Assembly (NCBI GenBank): GCA_003635265.1 | Contig: PYIZ01000034.1 | Span: 62,001-126,000 of the forward strand | Source of the DNA: Candidatus Poribacteria bacterium | GTDB lineage: Bacteria; Poribacteria; WGA-4E; PCPOR2b | Direction: 5' to 3' | DNA: 64,000 nucleotides | Shown here: positions 8,216-16,766 of the stretch, in pieces | Layout of the letters: the number at the start of each line of letters is the position of its first letter | Numbering within the stretch: the first letter of the stretch is position 1 | Notes under the pieces: model-generated | The model's database searches: none | What the model was told of the DNA's origin: nothing | The model's input: only the letters and a program-made list of their open reading frames with translations | Translations under genes and position numbers: made by a program

Positions 8216-10522
8216 ATGGTTAGAAAACAAGCGGCGGTCCTCGTCGATGAGAGAAATCCGGTCTTTACAACGAACGCCTCGGAGCAATTGAACATGTCTA
8301 ATGCAGACATTCATCAATTGTACGGTGAAGTGTGTCTTGAGCCACGAGATGAGGTGGTAGCGGGGAGTTACGGAACATGGACATTGACTTATACCGCAGG
8401 TAAAAAAGGCATAGCAACGGGCGGGCGGATAAGGATTTATACCGATTCGGATTCCGATAGGGCAACGCCACAAATGGATGATTCGGCAGGTGCAGATTAC
8501 CTGACGATAGAAGCGCCAAAAGCCACGCAGATAGGTGTGCTAGTACAGAGTGTGCTTTCGGTGGTGTTGGTAGTGAACGGTCGAGCACTTGAACCGGGCG
8601 AGCAGGTGGCTGTGACCTACGGAGATCGGAGCAAGGGCGGACCGGGCTTCCGGTCACAGACGTTTCAGGAGGCACGACACTATTTCTGGGTAGATGTGGA
8701 CAGTGCCGGCGATGGAACTAGCGTGACGCTGCCGGAACCGCCGTACTTGAGTATCGTGGGTGGAACAGCGGAAAAACTGGTAGTGACTCTACCATCAACG
8801 GTCCGTGTGGGTGAGCAGTTCCAGATTCAGGTGAGGGCGGAGGATGCCTGGGGAAATCCCGCCGCGGCGTACCGGGGGACGGTAGCAATTCAGTCAGAAG
8901 CTGTAAAGGTGCCGACAGAGCGATTGACGTTTAACAAAGCGGATAAAGGTGTACAGTGGATTGAAGGGTGCACCGTTACGCAAACGGGAGTTCATCGGCT
9001 GACAGCTGCCGATGAAAAATCGGGATTGACTGCACAGAGTAATCCAACCCTGTGCGAAAAGACCAAGGCACCTTATAACCTCTACTGGGGAGACTCTCAC
9101 GGCGGGCAGATAGCAATGGCAGAGAAGATTCCAGATTTCTTTCAGTACGCCCGAGATGTTGCCGCAATCCACTTCGCAGGCTATCAGCGGAACGATCACG
9201 TGCTGTCCAAGCGGGACTGGGCGTTACAGCAAGCAGCAGAACGCACCTATGATCAACCCGGACGGTTTGTGGCACTGCCCGGTTACGAGTGGTCAGCCAA
9301 CACGAGCCGGGGCGGGCATCACAATGTGTATTTCCGGCGACATGACCAACCCATTCGGCGATCCGACCACGGAGGGCTGGAAGACAAGTCGGACGCTGAT
9401 ACGGATCTGTATCACATCCAGGATGTCTACGAGGCTTTTCGGAACTCCGATACAGTGATTACCGCTCACGTCGGCGGTGAGCACTCAGATTTGACCTACC
9501 ATGACCCCGCATTGGAGCCAGCGGTGGAAGTGACATCCGACCATGGCACGTTCGAGTGGATTTTGGAGGAGGCGCTTCAGCGGAATTACAAAATGGGCTT
9601 TTTCGGTGGCAGCGACAGTCACAATGGTCGTCCGGGAAACGATACACCGGGCTTCCAGCACCGGCGCTATTCCAAAGCCGGGTTAGCAGCGGTATATGCG
9701 CCCGAATTGACAATTTCGGACGTGCTTTCGGCATATAAAGCCAAACGCATTTACGCCACAACGGGAGCGCGGATTTTGATGCACACCGAAGCGGCAGGAC
9801 ACTTGATGGGAACAGAGTTCACTACATCGGAAAAACCGCAGATTACCGTCTTTATCGCAGGCACAGCACCGTTTGAATCGGTGGAACTATTTCGAGGACT
9901 AGAACGCATTTACAACCACCCCGTGGATTGCGGCGCGGACAGCAATCGTGTGCGTATCCTCTGGGAGGGTGCCAGTCGTAAAAGTAGTTATTCAGGCGTA
10001 ATCTGGGAAGGGAAATTGATGGTTACTGGTCGCCGTGTTGCAAACGTAGATAAAATTCGGTTCGACAGTCCACGCTCCCGGGTGTTCGACGTAGAAGATT
10101 ATGGCTTACGCTGGTATTCGGTGACCTGTGGCTACCGTAGTGGGATAATCTTGGATCTGGTCGGCGACAACGATGGAGAGCTAGAGTTGGTGGTAAACAC
10201 CTCGGTGATCACGGGACCGCTCTACGGGGAAAGCGGAATTAATCCCCCTAGGCGGATGTCCTACGCCCCGGCGGAGAAAGTGGCGGTCAATATCAATCTG
10301 ACTGAACTGAAGAAAGGTCCTGTGACGATGGAAATTGGCGGCTTAAATCGGCGGGTGACGGTTTCATTGGCACCCACACCACAGGATGCTGGTGAGGTTA
10401 AATTCTCATTTGCCGACCCATCGCCAAACCCCGGCATCAATCCTTACTGGGTACGGGTCGTCCAGACAGACATGGAGATGGCGTGGAGCAGCCCGATTTA
10501 CGTGGACCACGTAGCACAATAG
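8216..10522 (+). CDS. DUF3604 family PHP-like metal-dependent hydrolase
   Basis: The 768-residue protein has an N-terminal beta-rich region (about 1-280) and a DUF3604 domain that begins at LYWGDSHGGQ. Putative metal ligands are the His of GDSH, the Glu of GYEW, His residues of ITAHVGGEHSD and the Asp/His of GGSDSH. These are the pattern of PHP-type phosphoesterases. The C-terminal third is again beta-rich. No signal peptide is visible, so it is probably cytoplasmic. The reaction of DUF3604 proteins is not established. It has a GGAG site and is the first gene of a plus-strand run leading into sarcosine oxidase. Confidence 0.85.
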   Translation: MVRKQAAVLVDERNPVFTTNASEQLNMSNADIHQLYGEVCLEPRDEVVAGSYGTWTLTYTAGKKGIATGGRIRIYTDSDSDRATPQMDDSAGADYLTIEAPKATQIGVLVQSVLSVVLVVNGRALEPGEQVAVTYGDRSKGGPGFRSQTFQEARHYFWVDVDSAGDGTSVTLPEPPYLSIVGGTAEKLVVTLPSTVRVGEQFQIQVRAEDAWGNPAAAYRGTVAIQSEAVKVPTERLTFNKADKGVQWIEGCTVTQTGVHRLTAADEKSGLTAQSNPTLCEKTKAPYNLYWGDSHGGQIAMAEKIPDFFQYARDVAAIHFAGYQRNDHVLSKRDWALQQAAERTYDQPGRFVALPGYEWSANTSRGGHHNVYFRRHDQPIRRSDHGGLEDKSDADTDLYHIQDVYEAFRNSDTVITAHVGGEHSDLTYHDPALEPAVEVTSDHGTFEWILEEALQRNYKMGFFGGSDSHNGRPGNDTPGFQHRRYSKAGLAAVYAPELTISDVLSAYKAKRIYATTGARILMHTEAAGHLMGTEFTTSEKPQITVFIAGTAPFESVELFRGLERIYNHPVDCGADSNRVRILWEGASRKSSYSGVIWEGKLMVTGRRVANVDKIRFDSPRSRVFDVEDYGLRWYSVTCGYRSGIILDLVGDNDGELELVVNTSVITGPLYGESGINPPRRMSYAPAEKVAVNINLTELKKGPVTMEIGGLNRRVTVSLAPTPQDAGEVKFSFADPSPNPGINPYWVRVVQTDMEMAWSSPIYVDHVAQ

Positions 10523-10587
10523 CCAAATCCAACAGATACAAGAAAATATAGAGGACCGATAGCGTTCGTATTGAACAGGAGGCTGTG

Positions 10588-11439
10588 ATGTTAAACAACA
10601 CCCAAATAACCGAATATCATCAGGACGGATACACCGTCTGCCCAAATTTCTTGACCCCGGACGAAGTTGCTCAGTTGCTTGCTGAAACCGAGAAGATTAT
10701 CAGCGGCAACACGCTCGCAAATCACGATAAAGATCGGCTAGAAATGGAGCCAGATCAACCACCAGACGGGACAAAGGTGCGTCGCCTCTATGAACCGTGC
10801 AGCTATTACCCGCTGTTCAGGACGTTATCTGAATCCGACACACTGCTGGACGCTGTGGAGGGTTTGATAGGGCCAAATATCCTGTATCACTACAGCAAAC
10901 TCAATATGAAACCACCCGAAATCGGCTCGGTCGTGGAATGGCATCAGGACCTCTCCTACTATCCGCTGACAAACCGGGATTCGCTCGCTGTACTGTTTTA
11001 CCTCGATGATGCAGACGCAGAAAACGGCTGTCTACAGATGCTGCCCGGTCGGCACGAAGGGGATCTGCTTGCCCATACGCGCGAAGGGTACTTTCAGGGC
11101 AGAACCACAGAAGCGGTTGATAGCGCAGAGGCGGTGTTGGTTGAGGGTAAAGCCGGCACAGCGATCTTCATGCACTCCATGACTCCCCACGCTTCAGTTA
11201 CCAATCGCTCAAATCGTCCACGACGCACGCTGATCCTTAGTTACCGTGCCGCTGATGCTTTCCCCATCTACTACGGAGAGATGACGAGCCATGTGGAAAC
11301 GCACACACGATTGGCACGCGGAAATCGGGCACAGATGGCACGCTTTACGATGAAGGAATTCCCTGTTCCTTACTACAAGGAGAGAAGTGTGTCGCTTTAT
11401 GAATTGCAGGAACGATCACGGAAAGGGGAAATCAGGTAG
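10588..11439 (+). CDS. Phytanoyl-CoA dioxygenase (PhyH) family protein
   Basis: This 283-residue protein belongs to the Fe(II)/2-oxoglutarate-dependent PhyH family. The iron-binding H-x-D is in EWHQDLSYYP, the distal histidine in MHSMTPHAS, and the 2-oxoglutarate-binding arginine probably in the RRTLILSYR segment. Such enzymes hydroxylate small substrates, and family members act on ectoine or on N-methylated compounds. The start is the ATG at 10588, five bases after AGGAGG. An overlapping GTG three bases earlier is too close to that site. The adjacent sarcosine oxidase genes make an N-methyl amine substrate plausible, but this is inference. Confidence 0.88.
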   Translation: MLNNTQITEYHQDGYTVCPNFLTPDEVAQLLAETEKIISGNTLANHDKDRLEMEPDQPPDGTKVRRLYEPCSYYPLFRTLSESDTLLDAVEGLIGPNILYHYSKLNMKPPEIGSVVEWHQDLSYYPLTNRDSLAVLFYLDDADAENGCLQMLPGRHEGDLLAHTREGYFQGRTTEAVDSAEAVLVEGKAGTAIFMHSMTPHASVTNRSNRPRRTLILSYRAADAFPIYYGEMTSHVETHTRLARGNRAQMARFTMKEFPVPYYKERSVSLYELQERSRKGEIR

Positions 11440-11506
11440 CTGAGACGAGTTGCAGTGAAGCCAAGCCATCACGCCCTCCTGTCAGGATTCTATCTTCGGA
11501 AAACAG

Positions 11507-12745
11507 ATGTCAATCCAACTCATTCGCCAAGCCTTCAACGGCAATCGCCCGCCACAGAGAATGTGGCACTCACATGAACTAAAAGAACAGTACGATGTTG
11601 TTATTATCGGTGGTGGGGCACATGGGCTAGCTTGTGCCTACTATCTCGCCAAAGAGCACGGCATCACCGATGTGGCGGTGCTAGAAAAAAGCTACATCGG
11701 CGCAGGTGGCAGTGGTCGTAACACCGCAATTGTCCGCAGCAACTACCTGACCCCGGAAGGTGTGCGCTTTTACGACGAGAGCGTCAAAATCTATGAACAA
11801 CTGTCGGATGAGCTCAATTTCAATGTAATGTTCAGCCAACGGGGGCACCTAACGCTTGCCCACACGGATGGTGGGGTCAATACCATGCGGCGTCGGGCGG
11901 AGGTCAACCAGATTGAAGGCGTCGATTCGCGTTTGATTTTTCCAGATGAAATCAAAAATCTCTGCCCCTATCTCGATGTAAGTGACCATCCCCGTTATCC
12001 AATTTTGGCGGCACTCTACCATCCGCCCGGCGGCATCATCCGCCACGATGCGGTCGTTTGGGGTTATGCCCATCAAGCGGACGTGCGCGGGGTTCACATC
12101 CACCAAAACACAGAGGTAACCGGCATCAAGGTCAAGCGCGGCAAAGTGACCGGCGTGGAAACAACTCGCGGCCACATCAAAACTGGGACAGTTCTCAACG
12201 CAACCGCCGGTTGGGCTTCGACAATCACATCGATGGTGGGAATTAACCTACCGCTGACCACTATTCCGCTGCAAGCCTGCGTGACTGAGCCGCTCAAACC
12301 CTTCTTGGATGTGGTTGTTGTCTCCGGTAGTCTGCATGTCTATATCAGTCAGACGGATCGGGGCGAGTTAGTGATGGGCGCGAGCGTAGACCCCTTTTCC
12401 TCCTATTCGATGGCGGGTTCACTCACATTCCTCGAAGGTATTGCAGGCCATGTCCTCGAACTTTTCCCCTCTCTGAGCCATGTCCGCATCCTGCGTCAGT
12501 GGGCGGGAATCTGCGAAATGCCTCCCGATTATAGCCCAATTATGGGATTCACGCCTGTTGACGGATTTCTGATAGATGTCGGCTGGGGTACTTACGGTTT
12601 CAAAGCGTCCCCCATTGCCGGCAAAACCCTAGCGGAGTTAATCGCCACCGGCAAGACCCCAACCCTCATCGCTCCTTTCCGCTTATCCCGTTTTGAGGAA
12701 AATGAATTGGTCGGTGAGAAAGGTGCAGCAGCGGTAGGGCACTAA
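11507..12745 (+). CDS. soxB: Sarcosine oxidase subunit beta
   Basis: The 412-residue flavoprotein has the FAD-binding motif YDVVIIGGGAHGLACAYYLA at about residues 29-48. Downstream are the segments LEKSYIGAGGSGRN and IRHDAVVWGYA (around 178-189), both characteristic of the beta subunit of heterotetrameric sarcosine oxidase. This subunit demethylates sarcosine to glycine, passing the methylene group to tetrahydrofolate in the complex and making peroxide. It is followed by soxD, soxA and soxG in the order of known sox operons, which strongly supports the assignment. Confidence 0.93.
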   Translation: MSIQLIRQAFNGNRPPQRMWHSHELKEQYDVVIIGGGAHGLACAYYLAKEHGITDVAVLEKSYIGAGGSGRNTAIVRSNYLTPEGVRFYDESVKIYEQLSDELNFNVMFSQRGHLTLAHTDGGVNTMRRRAEVNQIEGVDSRLIFPDEIKNLCPYLDVSDHPRYPILAALYHPPGGIIRHDAVVWGYAHQADVRGVHIHQNTEVTGIKVKRGKVTGVETTRGHIKTGTVLNATAGWASTITSMVGINLPLTTIPLQACVTEPLKPFLDVVVVSGSLHVYISQTDRGELVMGASVDPFSSYSMAGSLTFLEGIAGHVLELFPSLSHVRILRQWAGICEMPPDYSPIMGFTPVDGFLIDVGWGTYGFKASPIAGKTLAELIATGKTPTLIAPFRLSRFEENELVGEKGAAAVGH

Positions 12746-12764
12746 AGCGTGAATGGAGATCAAT

Positions 12765-13031
12765 ATGTTACTATTAACCTGTCCCAATTGTGGGGATCGA
12801 AATGTCAGTGAGTTCCGCTTTGGCGGAGAGCTCAGTTCGCGCCCAAAAGATCCTTCGGCTCTCAGCGATGCAGAATGGGCAAACTATCTTTATATGCGTA
12901 ATAATGTCATGGATGCGCAAACGGAATGGTGGCATCATAACGTGGGCTGCGGTCTATGGTTTCTGGCTGAACGACATACACGAACTAATGAAGTGATAAA
13001 GACCTATCCCTACGTGAAGCGTGAAACGTAA
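12765..13031 (+). CDS. soxD: Sarcosine oxidase subunit delta
   Basis: The 88-residue protein starts MLLLTCPNCG, so cysteines fall at positions 6 and 9. A later H-x3-C (H58, C62) completes the zinc site known for SoxD, with nearly identical spacing. SoxD is the small zinc-binding subunit of heterotetrameric sarcosine oxidase. I choose the ATG at 12765 because GGAG lies six bases before it and because family members start with this MLL..CP.CG sequence. An ATG at 12753 would add four residues and overlap the ribosome binding site. Confidence 0.92.
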   Translation: MLLLTCPNCGDRNVSEFRFGGELSSRPKDPSALSDAEWANYLYMRNNVMDAQTEWWHHNVGCGLWFLAERHTRTNEVIKTYPYVKRET

Positions 13032-13038
13032 TGCGTAA
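13021..13038 (+). repeat. 18-base repeat unit GTGAAACGTAATGCGTAA, copy 1
   Basis: This 18-base sequence overlaps the end of soxD and is found again, exact but inverted, at 46479-46496. It belongs to a family of degenerate intergenic repeats built from cgtgaaacgt / atgcgtaa words seen at many gene junctions in the window. Confidence 0.7.
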
Positions 13039-13127
13039 GAAAAATAATGCACAATGTGTGGTGCGTGAAACACAATGGAGATCCCCACATTTCGTTATTT
13101 CTGTCAAGTGTGGTAATTGGAGAATTA

Positions 13128-16061
13128 ATGCGAACTGAACAAGATGCACTAACAACAACATCCAATCGACTTCATCCGAAGCAAGGAGAAGTGATTGATC
13201 GATCTACCACGATTCGATTCACTTTCGATGGAGTGGAGTATACCGCCCACCCCGGCGATACCGTCGCATCAGCCCTGACCGCGGCGGGTGTTAAAGTCTT
13301 GAGCCGCTCGTTTAAGTATCATCGTCCACGCGGGCTGCTCTGTTGCTCTGGACATTGCCCGAACTGCCTGGTGCAGATCGGAGATGAACCAAATGTCCGT
13401 GCTTGTACCAGACCGGTTGAGCCGGGGATGGAGGTGCGAGCGCAGAACGTTTGGCCCTCGCTCAATCGAGATCTGCTCTCGCTGACCCAACTGGGATCGC
13501 GCTTTATGCCGGTTGGTTTTTACTATAAGACCTTTATCCGTCCCCAAAAGCTGTGGCCCCTCTACGAACATACATTGCGCCATGCCGCGGGTTTGGGTGA
13601 GGTTGATATCGATACACCCCTAGGCGAGTTTGACAAGCAATACCTGCATACCGATGTTGTCATAGTCGGCGGCGGTCCGGCGGGGATTAGCGCGGCATTG
13701 AGTGCAGCCGAAACCGGCGCACAGGTCCTACTTTTTGAAGAGAACCCTGCTCTCGGAGGTCACCTTCGCTTCACCGTTCCTCTGGAATCTTCCTCGACGA
13801 CGAAAGCGTCCAAAGACTTACCAGAACTATTAGAAGCAGTTGATCGGCAACCGAATATCACGGTTTTCACCGACACGAGTGTTCTGGGTTGGTATCAGGA
13901 CAACTGGCTTTGCGCGGTGAAGGGTGCCCGTCTGTTCAAGATACGGACTAAATCGGTAGTTGTGGCAACCGGTGCCTACGAAACGCCGCTTATCTTCGAT
14001 AACAACGATCTGCCGGGTGTTATGTTGGGGAGCGCTGTGCAGCGTCTGGTTCACCTTTTCGGTGTCTTGCCCGGTGGACAGGTTGTGATTGTAACTGCCA
14101 ACGAGGATGGCTGGGATGTAGCCGCCGATCTTCAGTCGCTGGGAGTGAACGTGGCAGCTATTGTGGACGAGCGTGAACCGAGCGCCTGTGCCAGTCCATA
14201 CCGGGAGGGATTGACGAATGCCGGCGTTCCGGTGTTTTATCGGCACACTATCCTTGAGGCTCTCGGTTCAAACGAGGTAAGAGGAGCTAAGATTGCACGT
14301 CTTGATGGACAAGGCGAAATTTCTCTCGCAACAGCACAGTCACTGCAGTGCGATCTCATCGTGACGAGCATGGGCTGGACACCTGCTACTGAACTTGCTT
14401 ATATGGCGGGTGGAAAATCGGAATATCATGAAGATCGGGCGGAAATATTGCCTGTGTCTACCCCGCCCGGTATCTATGTAGTAGGACGAGCAGCAGGAAC
14501 ACACGCCGTTAATTCACAGATTTCTGAAGCGCAGCGGGCAGGATCGAACGCAGCAGCCTTCGTAGGTTTTGGCGAATTTGATGAATCAACAGCGTACTCG
14601 TCTGGCGTTTTAGAACCACGCCGTACTTCCGAGCGGGTGTGTGTCCCCGGCAAGAAGAAGCAATTCGTGTGTTACTGCGAAGATGTCACCGACGAGGATG
14701 TAGAAACGGCGATCGCAGAAGGGTACGATAGCATCGAGTTGCTCAAACGATACAGTACCATCTCAATGGGACCCTGCCAGGGTGCGATGTGTTCTATGAA
14801 CACTATCCACCTCTGCGCACGCGCTAACGATTGGACGGTGCAGGAGACCGGCACAACGACTGCGAGACCCCCTACCACGCCGGTGACGCTAGGGGCTTTG
14901 GCAGGGCAAAACATGGAGCCGGTGCAGACAACCCCGATTCATCAGTGGCACCTCGATCACGGTGCGGATATGATGGTTGCGGGGCTCTGGCTGCGCCCAA
15001 ATCATTACGGCGACCCAGCGGCAGAAGCGACATCCGTTCGCGAACGGGTGGGACTGATCGATGTAAGTCCGTTGGGAAAGCTGCAACTTACCGGTCCTGG
15101 AGTCCCTGAACTGCTCGAACGCATCTACACGAACCAGTGGGACAACCTTCGTGTAGGGCGGGTCCGCTACGGCGTGATGTGTAATGACGAAGGTGTAGTG
15201 CTAAATGACGGAGTCTGTGCACATGTGAATGACGAAACGTGGTATATGACGACCACCTCTACCGGCGCAACAACGATCTTTGAATGGCTGCAATGGTGGT
15301 TGCAATCGGGATGGGGCGAGGGCATCCATCTGACTGATTTGACGGATACCTATTCCGCCTTCAACTTGGCGGGTCCCCAATCGCGGACGGTGCTAGAGAA
15401 ATTAACAGAGCGCAACCTCGCCAACAAAGCCTTCCCATATATGCGTCTCCGTTCCGCCAAGATCGCAGGTGTATCGTGTCGATTGCTGCGTATCGGTTTC
15501 ACCGGTGAACTCTCCTATGAAGTTCACTGCCCGTCCGGTTATGCGCTGCACGTCTGGGAAGCACTGATGGACGCGGGCAGAGAGTTTGACATTGCCCCAT
15601 TTGGTGTGGAGGCACAGCGCATACTGCGATTGGAGAAGGCACATATTATCGTCGGACAGGACACCGACGCTATGTCTGACCCGCTTTCTGCCAATATGGC
15701 GTGGGCGGTGAAATTAGACAAACCCGATTTTCTGGGTAAACCTTCGCTGATGCGAATCTCTGCCGAAGGACCCAAGCAGCTTCTGGTAGGTTTCAAGATG
15801 GTTGAACCCAACGTGGTTCCCGATGAAGGGCTACAGATTGTTGAGTCTGAAGCAGATGGACAGTTGAAAATTGTTGGTTGGATCACCTCCAGTCGATTCA
15901 GTCCGACCCTAGAAGAGGCAATCGGACTCTGTTGGCTTCCGCCAGATATAGCCTCTCAGAACGGTGCCTCCTTCACGATTCGTATGGACGGGCATCTAGC
16001 AGAAGCACGCGTCCATCACGGTGCCTTCTATGATCCCGACGGAGAAAGGTTACGCATGTGA
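13128..16061 (+). CDS. soxA: Sarcosine oxidase subunit alpha
   Basis: The 977-residue protein has the full SoxA layout. It starts with an N-terminal ferredoxin-like (Fer2_4) domain with C72, C73, C77 and C80. A Rossmann domain beginning DVVIVGGGPAGISAA (about 176) follows. A BFD-like segment near 505-545 has cysteines in CYCEDVTDED and GPCQGAMC. C-terminal GcvT and GcvT-C domains (about 600-970) bind tetrahydrofolate. The start is taken as ATG 13128, seven bases after GGAG; the open frame extends 27 codons further upstream without support. It ends overlapping the GTG start of soxG by four bases. Confidence 0.94.
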   Translation: MRTEQDALTTTSNRLHPKQGEVIDRSTTIRFTFDGVEYTAHPGDTVASALTAAGVKVLSRSFKYHRPRGLLCCSGHCPNCLVQIGDEPNVRACTRPVEPGMEVRAQNVWPSLNRDLLSLTQLGSRFMPVGFYYKTFIRPQKLWPLYEHTLRHAAGLGEVDIDTPLGEFDKQYLHTDVVIVGGGPAGISAALSAAETGAQVLLFEENPALGGHLRFTVPLESSSTTKASKDLPELLEAVDRQPNITVFTDTSVLGWYQDNWLCAVKGARLFKIRTKSVVVATGAYETPLIFDNNDLPGVMLGSAVQRLVHLFGVLPGGQVVIVTANEDGWDVAADLQSLGVNVAAIVDEREPSACASPYREGLTNAGVPVFYRHTILEALGSNEVRGAKIARLDGQGEISLATAQSLQCDLIVTSMGWTPATELAYMAGGKSEYHEDRAEILPVSTPPGIYVVGRAAGTHAVNSQISEAQRAGSNAAAFVGFGEFDESTAYSSGVLEPRRTSERVCVPGKKKQFVCYCEDVTDEDVETAIAEGYDSIELLKRYSTISMGPCQGAMCSMNTIHLCARANDWTVQETGTTTARPPTTPVTLGALAGQNMEPVQTTPIHQWHLDHGADMMVAGLWLRPNHYGDPAAEATSVRERVGLIDVSPLGKLQLTGPGVPELLERIYTNQWDNLRVGRVRYGVMCNDEGVVLNDGVCAHVNDETWYMTTTSTGATTIFEWLQWWLQSGWGEGIHLTDLTDTYSAFNLAGPQSRTVLEKLTERNLANKAFPYMRLRSAKIAGVSCRLLRIGFTGELSYEVHCPSGYALHVWEALMDAGREFDIAPFGVEAQRILRLEKAHIIVGQDTDAMSDPLSANMAWAVKLDKPDFLGKPSLMRISAEGPKQLLVGFKMVEPNVVPDEGLQIVESEADGQLKIVGWITSSRFSPTLEEAIGLCWLPPDIASQNGASFTIRMDGHLAEARVHHGAFYDPDGERLRM

Positions 16062-16744
16062 ACACTTCCAAAACGCCGGTCAAATTGACCCCCTTGCACT
16101 CTGCTGCTCAACGCTTGGGGGCGACATTTATCGAACAACGTGGCTGGCGCATTCCACAAGTTTATACAACACTGGAAGATGAAGTTGTCGCCGCACAGGA
16201 GCGGCTTACCCTCGCTGACGAAACGTCGAATGGGAAACTGCTGCTTGAGGGCGATCAGGCAGAATCGGTGTTGATGGATACCTTTGATTTAGGCTCACTC
16301 AAAATCAATGAGGGACACGATGGAATCTATCGGTTGCGGAGCGACCTCTTTTTTATCAGTACCCCGCCCGGCAGAGAAATAAGCATACGGAAAAAGCTGA
16401 CGACTGCATCGGCAGCATCGGAACAGTTTGTCACAATCACAGAGGTTACACATGGTCGCGCGGAGATTCGGGTGATAGGTCCCCACAGTCAGGAGCTTTT
16501 GAGCAAGGTGTGCGGGTTGGACTTTCACCCCTCGGCATTCCCAAACGAAACAGCCAAACAGAGCAGTCTTGCCAAGACAACGCAGCTAATTATCCGCTGC
16601 GACATCGGTGAACTGCCGGCATTTTCCATCATCGGTGTACAGTCGTTGGGGCCCTATGTCTGGGATACTATGATGGAGGCGGGCACAGAATTTGGGGTTG
16701 TTCCGATTGGCAGGGCGGCGTTAGCTGCGCTGGGCGAGGAGTAA
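16058..16744 (+). CDS. soxG: Sarcosine oxidase subunit gamma-like protein
   Basis: The 228-residue protein is a short GcvT-fold protein in the position of soxG, directly after soxA, with a GTGA start-stop overlap. The N-terminus KLTPLHSAAQRLGATF and the segment SNGKLLLEGDQAESVL resemble SoxG and truncated aminomethyltransferase-like proteins. SoxG is the third-largest subunit of heterotetrameric sarcosine oxidase. The assignment rests mainly on order, length and weak similarity. Confidence 0.78.
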   Translation: MNTSKTPVKLTPLHSAAQRLGATFIEQRGWRIPQVYTTLEDEVVAAQERLTLADETSNGKLLLEGDQAESVLMDTFDLGSLKINEGHDGIYRLRSDLFFISTPPGREISIRKKLTTASAASEQFVTITEVTHGRAEIRVIGPHSQELLSKVCGLDFHPSAFPNETAKQSSLAKTTQLIIRCDIGELPAFSIIGVQSLGPYVWDTMMEAGTEFGVVPIGRAALAALGEE

Positions 16745-16766
16745 ATGGGTAGGGAGACCACTGGTA